Under the pieces are notes generated by a model. It was not told the DNA's origin and made no database searches. It worked only from the letters and a program-made list of their open reading frames with translations. The translations under genes were made by a program, and so were the position numbers. A DNA stretch of 64,000 nt from Ottelia alismoides (Eukaryota; Streptophyta; Magnoliopsida; Alismatales; Hydrocharitaceae), in NCBI GenBank assembly GCA_037367405.1, contig JAZKJV010008264.1, positions 806,001 through 870,000 of the forward strand, given 5' to 3'. Position 1 is the first letter of the stretch, and the number at the start of each line of letters is the position of its first letter. This document shows, one piece after another, positions 24,577 to 36,005 of the stretch.

Positions 24577-24941
24577 AGGGAGCCTACTTCATGAAGCAGG
24601 TAACTATATCTACTTCATTCTTATTTTTGGTTATTTTTTTATTTTTTTGGAAAATACCACCATGGGTTTTATCACTATATCCCTCTAATATGACATTAAA
24701 ATTTTGTCGGAAACAGATACACATATACCCTCCATCTAGAACATGTAATTTTAACGATCTTAGAATTGTTGTAATCGACGTATTCTGGATGGATGGCATA
24801 TGAGTCTCTGTTTCAGATGAAATTTGAATGACTAGAGGGATATAGTTATGAAAAATCATGATGGCATTTTCCAAAAAAATAAAAAATTGCCAAAAATGGG
24901 TGAATTAGGCAAGGTTATCTACTTCATGAAATAGGCTCCCT
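24577..24941. mobile_element. Foldback MITE unit 4, palindromic-tip subtype
   Basis: The left tip agggagcctacttcatgaag pairs with the right tip cttcatgaaataggctccct. The centre is acatgtaattttaacgatct. The same tips occur in unit 6. Confidence 0.75.
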
Positions 24942-24959
24942 TTCCTCATATATATATAT

Positions 24960-25357
24960 ATTGGAGAGAGAGAGACATATATACATATATGTATGGTTAA
25001 ATGGGGCTACACCCATCCCCATTTCACCCTATTTTTTTATTTTTTTTTGGAAAATGAAAATATGTATACTCATCACTATATCCCCCTAACATATCATTCT
25101 AATTTCGTCAGAAACAAACACTCAAATCCCTCCATCTGAAGTGGGTCAATTTCAGCAATTCTGAGATAGTTAAAATCTGACAGTCTTGATGGAGGGGATA
25201 GAAGTCTCGTATTAAGTCAGATTTTGAATGACACCATGGTGCCATATTGTGAAATAAATTCCAATAGGTTTCATTTCAGAAAAATAAAAAAATACAGGGG
25301 AAAAGGGGTGGGAGCATATAAGTTGGCTACACCTAGGGGGTCATTGTCCTTTTTCCC

Positions 25358-25365
<8 letters not shown>
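24960..25365. mobile_element. Foldback MITE unit 5
   Basis: The left arm contains ccctaacatatcattc and ccctccatctgaagtgggtc; the right arm contains cttgatggaggggataga. The outer ends carry ggggctacacccat and ggctacacctaggggg. Confidence 0.6.
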
Positions 25366-25399
<34 letters not shown>

Positions 25400-25403
25400 G
25401 GGG
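25360..25403. repeat. (TA)n(GA)n microsatellite
   Basis: About eleven TA units are followed by about ten GA units and a G run. It sits between MITE units 5 and 6. Confidence 0.85.
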
Positions 25404-25786
25404 GGGGAGCCTACTTCATGAAGTAGGTAAACTTACCTCCTACATGCCTATTTTTGGTAATTCTTTTATTTTTTTGGAAAATACCACCATAGATTTTCGT
25501 CTCTATATCCCCCCTAATATGTCATTCAAATTTCTTCAGAAACAGATACTCCTATACGCTCCATCTAGAACAAATAATATTAACGATCTTAGAATTAGTG
25601 TAATTGACCTGTTCAGGATGGGAGGCACATGAGTCTCTGTTTTTTACAAAATCATAATGACATATTAGACATATTAGAGGATATAGTTATGAAAATATAT
25701 GATGGTATTTTTCAAAAAAATAAAAATTTTTGTAAAAAACAACCATGAAGTAGGTAAGGTTACCTACTTCATGAAGTAGGCTCCCT
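25404..25786. mobile_element. Foldback MITE unit 6, palindromic-tip subtype
   Basis: Both tips contain the perfect 18-bp palindrome CCTACTTCATGAAGTAGG (25410-25427 and 25763-25780). The right side has a further nested palindrome around 25744-25776. Unit 4 is its close relative. Confidence 0.75.
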
Positions 25787-25808
25787 TTCCTCTTATATAT
25801 ATATATAG

Positions 25809-26230
25809 GAGTGATCCTATGAGAGCAAAAAAAATGTATGTGTGTGTGTGTTCAATGGAGCTGTCTCCGTCCCTATTTCCCGTTGGCTGTCACATTCCTT
25901 ATTTCCATGATTTTTAGTTTTTCTTTTGAAAATATCGATATGTGTTTTCATCACTATATATCTCTAACATGCCATTTCAATTTCATCAGGAACATAGACT
26001 TTGTGCCCTCCATCCAAAACATGTAAATTTAGTGATCTTAGAATTGTTGTAATTGACCTGTACTACATGGTGAGCATAGGAGTCCATGCTTCTGACGAAA
26101 TTGGAATGACATATTGGAGAGATATAGAGATCAAAATATATGAATATATTTTTCCAAAAAAATAAAAAAATCACTGAAATATGGAACATGGGCAGCCCAT
26201 TTGCTGTCGTTCAGGGGTGGCCCCATTTTA
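25809..26230. mobile_element. Foldback MITE unit 7
   Basis: The left arm has cactatatatctctaacatg and gtgccctccatc; the right arm has catggtgagcatagg and ggaatgacatattggagaga. Outer words are ggagctgtctccgtcc and gggtggccccatttta. Confidence 0.6.
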
Positions 26231-26235
26231 CCCAT

Positions 26236-26606
26236 ATATAGGAAAATTGGGATTGTCCTCTTAGGGCAACCAATGGGCTACCCCCACTCATTTTTCAATG
26301 ATTTTTTTATTTTCTTTTAAAATACATCCATGTATTTTCATCATTATATCGATCTAATATGTCATTCCCATCGTTATAAATAGAGTCATATGCCCTCCAT
26401 CTAGAATATGTAATTTTAACGGCTTAAGAATTGTTTTAATCAACATGTTTTAGATGGAGGGCATAAGAGTCTGTTTCAGATGAAATTCGAATGAAAAATT
26501 AGAGGAATAGACTAATGAAAATACATGATGATATTTTTGATAAAAAATTACCGAAAAATGAGGCGGAGACAACCCGTTGGCTACTCCTAGGGGCAACTTC
26601 ATTTCC
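26236..26606. mobile_element. Foldback MITE unit 8
   Basis: The arms meet around 26390-26470 with catatgccctccatctag and tagatggagggcataag. The outer ends carry aaccaatgggctaccccc and caacccgttggctactccta. Confidence 0.65.
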
Positions 26607-26659
<53 letters not shown>

Positions 26660-26662
26660 GAA
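26606..26662. repeat. (TA)n(GA)n microsatellite
   Basis: A TA run is followed by about twenty GA-type units. It separates MITE units 8 and 9. Confidence 0.85.
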
Positions 26663-26970
26663 ATGGAGATGACCCTTGCCACATTTTTCAGCTAATTGTT
26701 TGTGTTTTTTAAATGTCATAATGTATTTTCATCACTATATCCCTCCAATATGTCATTCCAATCTTGTCAAAGTTATTCATCCAAAACAGGTCGATTACAT
26801 CAATTCTAAGGCCGTTCGAACAATAATTTTTAAATGGAGAGTATAGAAGTTTCTGTTTCTGAAAAACTTGAAATGACACATCAGAGAACTATATTGATGA
26901 AAATACACGGTAATATTTAAAAAAACAAAAAAAGCCGAAAAATAGGACATGGCAACCCCATCTTTTCTCA
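26661..26970. mobile_element. Foldback MITE unit 9
   Basis: The left arm has catcactatatccctccaat and tcattccaatcttgtc. The right arm has atggagagtatagaagt and cttgaaatgacacatcagag. It is the most diverged unit and its left arm is shortened. Confidence 0.5.
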
Positions 26971-27055
26971 TATACATACATAAATACATACACACACATA
27001 TACGTGCATGCATGCATACACACACGCGCGCGCGCACACACACACACATATATAG
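26971..27055. repeat. ATAC/CA/CG-rich microsatellite
   Basis: A compound tract of ataca, cacaca and cgcgcg units. It ends the foldback cluster. Confidence 0.8.
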
Positions 27056-27408
27056 GAAAAACTTGAATTGAGGTGGCGCCTCAACTCAATCATCGTGCGA
27101 CATCACTCTCTACCCGTCCGATTACAATCTACAACTTTCTTAAAAACCACCATCCGAGTGTTAAAACCACTATTAGTCTAATAAGGAAATTCTATTTTTA
27201 GAAAATTACTGTATTCTATCAATGACGACAATTTAATGAATAAGTCGGATTCCATGTTTTCGACGGATTAGTTATTTACAAATTAAATTTCCATTCTTCC
27301 TAAAATGCATCTTCTGTCACTAACATTCAATTTTTCCTACTATTGAAAATTTCTTGACCTATCTCTATTTCTTATTCAACTATTTCTTATCAAACACCGT
27401 GATCTTCA
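27056..27408. other. Probable left border region of the MULE
   Basis: This stretch carries no gene. It starts with aggaaaaacttgaattgagg and holds a perfect small palindrome, gaggtggcgcctc (27071-27083 area). It would be a plausible MULE terminal inverted repeat, but the partner end is not in the window. Confidence 0.3.
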
Positions 27409-27694
27409 ATGAATATCGATGAAAGAGCAGCTTGCACATTTAATAGAGAAATGTCACAGGTAAATGTATTCTTTCTAGTTCTTATTCATCTTTTTTGTTA
27501 TCAACCACTGAGAACTTTAATGAATTTCGTTGAAAGATCAACTTGTTCTTTAATAGAAATCGTCTCAGGTAATTGTATTCTATTTTTCGTATGTTATTTT
27601 CAGCATTAATATATAATTTTTTTTCAGATATCTGACAAAGATGGTGAAGTTATTGGAGTTATGGAAGGAACTGATCATAATTCGCATCAATCAG
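27409..27694 (+). pseudogene. Candidate 5' exons of the FAR1-like gene
   Basis: Short frames end at plausible splice donors: MNIDERAACTFNREMSQ followed by gtaaatg (about 27409-27460), and ISDKDGEVIGVMEGTDHNSHQS after an acceptor-like ttttttcag and before gtattc (27628-27694). A diverged repeat of the first exon and its donor lies at 27520-27568. Linking these to the FAR1 domain downstream is an inference from position and strand. Confidence 0.35.
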
Positions 27695-28500
27695 GTATTC
27701 TGAATGCCAAAGAGTTTTCAAAGCATCATAGCTCTTATACTTTATATGATTTTATATATATATATACATGTCCATTTTATTAGAACAGAACTTATATTAC
27801 TATTAATAACCATATTTTACATTCACCCATAATTTACGAAATTGGGTCACAAATTACAATATATATTTTTTAGTAAAGTTACTACCCGGCTCTGAGTACA
27901 CACACTCATTGAATCTGTTAATGTTCATTCACCCCTTATATTGAAAACTCTTGTATGACAATTAATGCGTAAATACTGTATATTTTGCTTTAGCTTAACT
28001 TATTTTACATTCATCAACTATATTTTACAATATTGAATCACATTTTACAATTCAAATTTCATATTTTTTATTCACATTTTACTACAACAGAACTTATATT
28101 ACCTATAAAGAACCATATTTTACAATCAATTTTTATATTTTATAATATTATACCACAAATTACAATATATCTTTTTCGTTAAATTACTAACTGCTTCTGA
28201 TTACACAATCTCTGAATATGTAAATGTTCATACACCTTATATATTCAAAACTCTTGTATCTATGCTAGATGCGAAAATACTTTAATCTGAATTTCAGTAT
28301 TACTTACATAGTTTTCATAAAAGGTACAATTCAACATATATAAAAAGCATTTTTTGAATGATATTTATATTTTACTATATCATAACTTATTTTACTAATA
28401 TGAGCTATATTTTAGAATAAGTTTATTCCTGTCTGGTTAGGTTGTATTTTTATATAACATATTTTATTATAATATGATGTTTTTCATTTTTATTAATTAG
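27695..28500. other. AT-rich intron-like stretch with tattttaca repeats
   Basis: There is no coding sequence. Short words such as atattttacat and aacttatatt recur in imperfect copies, for example 27780-27830 and 28080-28130. It ends just before the FAR1 coding segment, so it may be an intron. Confidence 0.45.
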
Positions 28501-30759
28501 TTGCTAATACATCTCAAATTCTAAAATTACTCCCAGGCTGCGATTACACAATCAACGAAACTATCAATGTTCTTACACCTCATATAGGCCAAACTTTTGG
28601 ATCTATTCAAGATCTCTATAAATTTTATGAGACATATGCAACAGAGATTGGATTTAATGTTAGGAAAGCAAGCTCAAGGGTTGGTAAAGATAAGATTTCC
28701 AAGGAAAGGATAATTATCTTCAAATTATTTGTTTGCTGGAAAGAGGGGTTTTCTAAAACTACAGATAAAACACTGATTACAGACAATGCAAGAAGTGATG
28801 AGAGCGATAATTGTATTTTATACAAGGAGGAGCGCCATGTTGGATTATCCTGGACTGGATATAAAGCTTTCATGTCAGTTTCCTCTAGGTCTGATCTCAA
28901 GGATTGGAATGTTTCTAATTTTGAAGCAGGACACAATCACAATCTCATTTCTCCATCTAAACGCAGATATCTCAGACCAAATAGACATTTTTCAAAAGCT
29001 GCAAAAATGCTTGTGAAGTCAATGAATGATGTGAACATACCTATATCCAAACAGTCAGCGTTTATAAATATGTCTAGTGGTCAAATTGGTAGTATTGTTA
29101 GAGATATTTACAACTTAAACCGAAAAGAGAAAAAACAATGTATTAGGATGGATGTTCACCTACTAATTGAACATTTTGAAAGTTGTAAGGCTAATACTCC
29201 TAATTTTTACTATGATTACACAACCGATTATGATAACAAACTTACTTAGTGTATATGGATTGATAGTGCCTCTATTGAAGATTACAAATTATTCGGTGAT
29301 ACAATATCATTCGACACAACATATAGGACCAATGAATACAATCCGGTCTTTGGATCTTTTTGTGGTGTTAATCATTACGGTTATACAATTTTCTTTGGAA
29401 ATTAATTCATGAGCAGAGAGACAACTGAGTCGTTCTCGTGATTATTTGAGAGATTTCTTGAAGTAATGAGAAAACATCCAATTTCTATAATCACAGACGA
29501 AGACCCGGCAATTTGTGCAGCTGTTAGGAATTGTTTTCCACATACTGTTCATAAATTCTGCGCTTGGCATATAATGGCTAAGCTTAAAAGTAAGCTTGGA
29601 AAGATTAAAGATATAAATGAAGTTCTTTCAGTGTTTTCCATAGTTATATGGAAAAGTATAACTATAAATGAATTTGAGCAAAACTGGTGCAAGGTTGTTG
29701 ATCAATATGATTTATCATCAAATGTCTGGTTGAATGAGAAATATAACATCAGATATAAATGGATTAGTTTACATCTTAAGGATTTTTTCTGGGCTGGTCA
29801 ACGCAGTACACAGAGGAATGAAAGTATGAATGCATTTTTGCAACATCACATCACTAAACAGAACTCTTTGCTGGAATTTGTCTGTAGATTTCAAAGTGCA
29901 ATTCAACGACGTAGGGAAAGAGAGAATGACATGGATAACAATGGTGAAGTATACACTCCAAAAATAAATTTCAGATGGAAGATGGAGGAACAGATGGTTC
30001 GTGTATACACTAAGTTCATATTTTACAAATTTTGGTTTGAACTGAATGAAGTGAAAGACCTGAATGTTCGAACTCAATCGAATTCTCTGGATTACTGTCA
30101 ATATTTTGTGTCATATATTAGGAAACCCGAAGAAGAATTATGTATTTCTTCATCTACGCCAAGCGGTTTTTTCTTGTGAATGCAAGAATATGCAATTCTT
30201 TGGATATCCATGTAGGCACATACTTGCAGGATTGATGATACAAAATGTAGTGCTTCTGAATCATGAATATATATTGGAAAGGTGGACAAGGAGCATTAAA
30301 AAAACAGGAAATTATCCTATTGATGTGCTAGTTGCACACCAAGAAACGTCGTCACAGCTGAATCAACTGTGTTCGCATATTATTTCAGTTTCAGTCGATC
30401 AGGATGAGGACATATTCTTATTTGCTAAAGAAAAATTAAGCGATTTATGTTGCAATATTGATCTTATGATAAGTAACAAACCTTCTTCCAGCTTTACAAC
30501 TGGGAACAATTCAAATGATCCAGATCTGATTACTGAACCATGTGTTAAAGAACCAAATGTTACGAGAATGAAAGGAAGTGGTCGTGGTGGTAGACCTAAA
30601 GGCGTTGGCAGTCGTATTAGATCGGAATCTGAGATGAGAAGAAATAGAGGTCGACAATGCAAATCTTGCCTCAAATACAATGTCGGGCATGATTCCAGAA
30701 ACTGTCCTAATAACAAATTGACGATACCTGGTAAATTTTTAACATTCTTTACTTATTAA
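28501..30759 (+). pseudogene. FAR1-related MULE transposase, frameshifted
   Basis: The N-terminal part reads TFGSIQDLYKFYETYATEIGFNVRKASS (about 28590-28670), a FAR1-type zinc DNA-binding domain, ending in HNHNL near 28930-28945. Its usual TGCKA box is TGYKA, losing a Cys. The MULE-type core follows with FDTTYR (about 29310), TDEDPAICAAV (29490-29520), HKFCAWHIM and RNESMNAFL (about 29815), which would give the D, D and E residues. A SWIM zinc finger (CECKNMQFFGYPCRHIL, about 30175-30230) and a CCHC knuckle (CKSCLKYNVGHDSRNC, about 30658-30705) close the protein. Frame changes near 28850 and 30070, a TAG at 29247-29249 and stops at about 29403-29445 break it. Such proteins move MULE DNA; relatives became light-signalling transcription factors. 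Confidence 0.85.
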
Positions 30760-31012
30760 TTTTTTGATTTCAGTTCATTAATCCTTTTTCTCACTTATGA
30801 AGGAGATGATGGACCGACATCAGCATAAATTGATCAAATACCTTTAATGTAAGATTATATATATTTTTTCCTTTTCATGTAAGATTTTCTACCTTACATA
30901 TATATCATTTAAATGTTGCTTATTATATTCATATTAATATCCTTTTTTTGTAGGTTTGCATTTTACGGAAAGGTTTTTGGCGTCATTCGAGCTTGCTCGT
31001 TTATCTACTTCT

Positions 31013-31225
31013 CAGTTTTTGTTTTTATATTATCTGTAATTTTTGATGCTAGTTATACTTTGTTCAGTTATTATAGAGTTCAAATACTGTGTACTTTTTA
31101 TTGTTGAAGTTCAGAAGTTTCCTGTTGTGAACTCGTAACATACAAGAATACATCCTAGTGTTTTTTTGTGATGTGAATGTTTAACGTACAATATGAACTT
31201 TCAGTCTTATAAGTTCAGTCTCTTT
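31013..31225 (+). repeat. About 210-bp direct repeat, copy 1
   Basis: The block starts at cagtttttgtttttatatta and ends at cttataagttcagtctc. It recurs at 32064-32275 with moderate divergence. Confidence 0.75.
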
Positions 31226-31627
31226 TTCTTTGGATATATGTGTCATTCCTTTAATACTTGTTTAATGTTTCGGTATTTGGAATATGTAACGTATACTAAG
31301 CCCTTTTAAGTATTTATTAGGGCTTTGTTTTAAATATACACACATTTCGTTAACATATATGCGATTCATCAGACAAGATGACCTTATCGATTGAGTATCA
31401 TGAATCTGTATAAGTACAGAATGATTGTTCAGTGTCACATTACAATTATTTGAATAACATATATATATACAATAATTTAATAATTTTTTTCAATATGTTA
31501 CAATTTTATACAGTATTATACAAAATATATAAACATTTCAGTACTACATGATTAAATATTTCGTATCAACAATCCTAACACATATTAGCCTATATTAACA
31601 TAAAAGCAGACCTCTCAACGTATTTAA

Positions 31628-32545
31628 TCATACAACTTATATTATCATTCAATAATATGAGTCCTTAATGCATAATATCTAGGTAATATGAATTCTTACT
31701 ATATATTAACTGTCACAGTACTTTTATTTTATAGTCGAGCTATACAATTTACACATATACACATTATTTTACATTTATAGTCAATAGTTTACATTTCTGT
31801 GCAATGATTTACATATTTTTTCAATATTTTACATTTCCTTATCATATTTTACATCTGTTAAATTTTTCATTAACAACCTATATTATCATTCAATAATACC
31901 TTTCAGAGATTTGCTAATATGATTAATTCTTGCACAATATCTATGTAATATGTATTCTTATTGTATATTAAGCGTCATAGTACTTTTATTTTAAAGTGGA
32001 GCTATACAGTTTACACATATATCTAGTAATTTACAGATATACTCAATCGTTTATCTAATTTTCAGTATTTGTTTTTTATATTATCTGTAATTTTTGTTGG
32101 TAGTTGTACTTTGTTCAGTTATTTTAGAATTCAAATACTGTGTACTTTTTTTTGTTAAAGTTCAGAAGTTTGATATTGTGAACTCGTAACATACAATAAT
32201 ACATCTCAGTGCTTTTTTCTGATGTGAATGTTTAACGTACAACATGAACTTTCACTCTTATAAGTTCAGTCTCATTTTTTGCTTATAAGTTCAGTCTCAT
32301 ACAACTTATATTATCATTCCATAATAGCTTTCAGATATTTGCTAATATGAGTCCTTATTGTACAAGATCTAGGTAATATGAATTCTTAGTGTATATTAAC
32401 TATCATAGTACTTTTATTTTAAAGTGGAGCTATACAATTTACTCATGTATGCATTATATTACAGTTATACTCAATATTTTACATTTTTGTGTAACGATTT
32501 ACATATTTATTCAATATTTTACATTTCCTTATCAAATTTTACATC
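31628..32545 (+). repeat. Three diverged copies of a 180-250 bp block
   Basis: Copies start near 31628, 31872 and 32297 at an aacctatattatcattc-like word. Each contains aggtaatatgaattctta, then tagtacttttattttaaagt, then a series of ttttacat words. The middle copy is shorter. Confidence 0.7.
32064..32275 (+). repeat. About 210-bp direct repeat, copy 2
   Basis: It matches 31013-31225, including gtgaactcgtaacatacaa and gatgtgaatgtttaacgtac. It lies between the second and third copies of the 180-250 bp block, so both repeats may derive from one larger duplication. Confidence 0.75.
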
Positions 32546-32949
32546 AAAAATTAAGGTTTTCGTTTTAAAGAAGAAGTCTAATTCATGAAGTGTACTAACA
32601 AATATCTTTTAGTCTTTGGAATTTGAATGATTAACGTACAAGAAGATTTTCGACCATTAAAAAACACACTTGTAACCATAAATCTACATTCCTTTTCGAC
32701 CATAAGAATACATATTTTGTCTGCCTGTCAAACATGTAAATATTCAGTACAACATGAAATCAGAAATTAAATGCATATGACTATAACATAGGATAATCTT
32801 GAATTTCAAATTAAGTGTTTCGTTTTAAAGAAGAAGGTTGAAAAAGAAATTCTAGAAACATAACATATTTAAGTCCTTACAACAATATATAGATCCAATT
32901 TAAAATGCATAAAAGTTATGGTGCGTTTATATTCTGTCCGTCATCTCTA

Positions 32950-33450
32950 TCACCGTGTCGCTGAGTTCTCAATGTGACAGCATGTTAACAATGTTGAAGC
33001 TATTTCAGCTCTAAATCTGTCAATATCTTCGTAGTTGAAATCCAACGCCCTCCCTTCGCACAGGTAATCCATCATTTTCCTGACGTAGACATCACAGTCA
33101 AGACTTTGCAATGGTTGCTGCGGGCAATCTTGCACATATATGATTTTCCAACCTGCAAGGCATTCATCTGGTATGCTGTCCATGAAATACTCCGAAATCC
33201 AACCATGCTGAGATGTAATTCAAATAAAAAAATATTAACACTGAAATAAAGCATTTAATAAAATACAAAAGTTTGTTTATGTCATACCCATTTCAATACA
33301 TCCTTCTTATGTTTGTTCCTTTCACAGAATTGTAAGAAAGGAACTTTCTTGTTGAAAAATCAGTCACAAGAAGATGCCAATGGTTTCTTGTATGAATAAC
33401 CGTGAAAAATTTCTCCAACTCCGGTATATGTATTCCTTCTTCATACAGTT
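32950..33450 (-). pseudogene. Ulp1 C48 catalytic segment, two exons
   Basis: The upstream exon (about 33295-33450) contains NHWHLLVTDFSTRKFLSYNS at 33330-33385, giving the expected catalytic His (in HW) and Asp. The downstream exon (32950-33210) contains DCPQQPLQSLDCDVYVRKMM, giving the Gln-rich approach and catalytic Cys (DC), with the usual following Gly changed to Asp. The chain ends at CHIENSATR then a stop. All three catalytic residues are therefore retained. Whether the protein is active cannot be said. Confidence 0.75.
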
Positions 33451-34477
33451 CCTCAAGCTTATTAATTCGTGTTCCGTAGCATTAACCACAAGATTCACAA
33501 AATATTGCTGAAAAATGTAAGTAAGAATATCATATTATGGTAATTAAAGTTATTATTTTTTTAAAAAATCTATATCAGCATATAGAAACTCATCATTTGG
33601 AATATTGGTGTGAACAGAAACGGAACATAGTCATTTTTGGTGCGGTATTTATGTTCTAGCACGCCCATAAACATGTCTATTATCTGTAATATCAAAAATA
33701 ATTTATTCGTAAATAAATTTAAAAAACTAATTAATAAAGATATACGTACCAAATACTCAATCATTCTTTCGTACAAAAAATTGTGAATTTCTCTCCCTTT
33801 ACAACTCCGATTCCCCGGAGTAAAGTAGGTTGCATTCAATCTGAAGGAAGAATCTTTCAATAATATTATCCCCTTAAAGTTAAAGATATTTAACTGTAAT
33901 TTTTGAAATTAGATTAAAATTCTTACTTGTCTGCAGGATCTCGTAGAAATTCTTGAATTGTTTTCTTCGTTTGTTCTGATAATTTCTCGTAACCAATGAA
34001 ATCGGTCACGAGATCACATATATACTGATTCTTATTCAATCAATTAAAAACAAAGTTAGAAACAATTACTATCATAAACATAAAGAATATAGAAAGTTTT
34101 GCGTGCCGTAGTAAAAATCAATATTCTACTTGTCCTGCATATAATGAATAAAAAATAAGTTGTTATATATTTTATAGCTTACCTCACTTGCTGTGTCATC
34201 TACTAGTGATTCTTGTTCTTCATTGCCTTGCTTCATTGATTATTGTAAAGATTTTTTGGTTTCTCTTCTTTGTTTCAAGATTTTAATTATTGAACTTTGC
34301 TGAACTGTGACTTTTCCTATTTTCTTTTCCTTGTTGTAGTTTCGGTTTGCACATTATCTGAATGTGCAATGTCACCAATGTTCAAATCAAACGAAGGCAT
34401 GTCAATGTTCATAGCTGAAACTTTATTACTCGTATCTTGGGATTTCTGGATTGAATGTTCACCACAGATTTCTAAAA

Positions 34478-35035
34478 TTAAATTTCAAGTCTGTCACCAA
34501 GATCTGAGTCATTATGTTCTAAAACTCCTTCTTTCATATCAGCTACATTGCATGTCGGTGCAAGCATGCCTTTTTGATGGTTATCAACAGTATCTTCAAC
34601 AACATTTCCAGTTTTTTTCTCTAATGTATCTACTGCTTGGAAAACATTTTGTTCAACATCTATGATCTCATGATCATGAAATCTTTTTAGTTTTTCATGC
34701 AGCTCCAGATTCTCAGACCTCAATTTATCAATCTCATCCTTTATTTCAGAAGTCATTCTTATGTGTTCTGTATCCTTTTTTGTATACGTTTCACTCATAT
34801 CTTTAATTTTCTCCTTCAACTCCTCTATTTCACAGGCAAATGCTTCACACATACATTTTTTTTGGATTTTTTTGTTGTCTCGAGTTGAATCACAAACAAT
34901 CGATTTTTTGTCACACAATTCCTCTATCTTTTGCTTTCCCTTCCTTGTCAACACATCTTGTGGTATTGAGATGGGGTTTATTATCACAATTTTTGATCTC
35001 CTCACCGTAAAACCACACATGGAAAATTTCTCAAA
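34478..35035 (-). pseudogene. Coiled-coil exon of the Ulp1-like gene
   Basis: An open frame of about 180 codons is rich in Glu and Lys with heptad spacing, for example IEELKEKIKDMSETYTKKDT and IDKLRSENLELHEKLKRF. It sits between the mobile-domain-like part and the peptidase part. Coiled coils in this position are common in plant Ulp1-like transposon proteins, from general knowledge. A basic stretch (VRRSKIVI, RKGKQKIEE) precedes it. Confidence 0.65.
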
Positions 35036-35327
35036 TGGAAAAATACTCGTCTGCTCCTATATTAACTATTTCATTTTTGTAGTTACAAAGCAGACAATAT
35101 CTACATAAAGAAAATGACTTAGTATTTAAACTATTGAAATTATTAGACACACAGTATATCATACTTCATATTAACATTACTTACTTGTTCACATCTGATC
35201 GAAACCAATGATTTGGAAACTCCTTTGATTGGACCAGCCCACTTCTTAATCTGTGGTCTTAAATCTCTGCTCATCATAAGGTCTTTGCAGTAGTACTCCA
35301 TCATCCATACCTGATTCAGTTGTTTTA

Positions 35328-36005
35328 TTAGTAATTCTTACTATTGATCATATCAATAAAAAATATTATCGAATAACTCATGTATAAGCATGCAACACAT
35401 CCTGTAAGGTAACCCAGTATTACCCTTGATGAACCGACTCTTCTCTTTTGAACTCTACTCACTACGTCATCCATGTTGAACAATATCATTCTTGCAACAA
35501 CGCCAGACCAGTTAAAGAATCGTGTATCTTTAAGGGATTCTACGTAGTGTAACAAATCTTTTGGAAAAGAATAAGAACTGTCGGGGAAAAGGAATGTGGC
35601 AAACATCAAAAGTATCAAACATGTTACATAAATAGAGACTGAGTTGTCATCATCTCTATTGTAATAATCCTCTAGAATGCTATTCAACTTCTTCCTATTG
35701 AAAACCATTCCTTCTTCAAACTGTTTATGTGATATGAATGATTTCCACTGAAGATGTCTACCCCTGACTGTGATTGAGAAACCAAAGCTAGGTAGGCCCA
35801 ATATTGCTCCCACCTCTTCATCACTGAAACTCACAACCTTATTTCCAAATCTGAAATTCCTCCCAACTTGGAATTGTTCAACTAACCATTGAAGGTTTTT
35901 TCGTTGGATTTCAACATGTCCAATGTTAATTAGCTTTCCAAAAGCAATCTTTGACAAAAGTGTTTGTTGTTTGGGCATGGGTTTATGGTTATTAACGAAA
36001 TGCAC
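35328..36005 (-). pseudogene. Plant-mobile-domain/DUF1985-like exon
   Basis: A 225-codon open frame has FRFGNKVVSFSDEEVGAILGLPSFGFSI, resembling the conserved FSxEEVxxILGLP box of the plant mobile domain family, then SIYVTCLILLMFATFLFPDS and FFNWSGVVARMIL. This domain is found with Ulp1-like peptidases in MULEs and other plant transposons. The last few residues run into intron. Assignment to DUF1985 or to the aminotransferase-like mobile domain is not settled by eye. Confidence 0.6.

Larger units (their letters stand above)
23116..26970. repeat. Cluster of about nine tandem foldback MITEs
   Basis: Each unit of roughly 330-440 bp has a left arm with a gaaaaatacc-like run, a catcactatatccctc-like block, a tcattcaaatttcg-like block, gaaacagagactc and ccctccat. 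A short centre (often acatgtaattttaac...gaattgttgtaat) follows, then the same arm in reverse complement. Units abut through TA, GA or CA microsatellites. No transposase is present. Subtypes differ in their tips and centres, so this is repeated insertion of a family rather than one tandem duplication. Confidence 0.8.
30760..32949. other. AT-rich convergent intergenic region with internal repeats
   Basis: This separates the 3' ends of the FAR1-like (+) and Ulp1-like (-) genes. No coding sequence is recognised. It is built largely of diverged duplicate blocks, listed separately, and of recurring ttttacat words. Confidence 0.6.

Noticed and set aside
23116..26970. CRISPR-like regular array
   Set aside because: The repeats are 330-440 bp foldbacks with diverged sequence in a plant genome, not short direct repeats with unique spacers.
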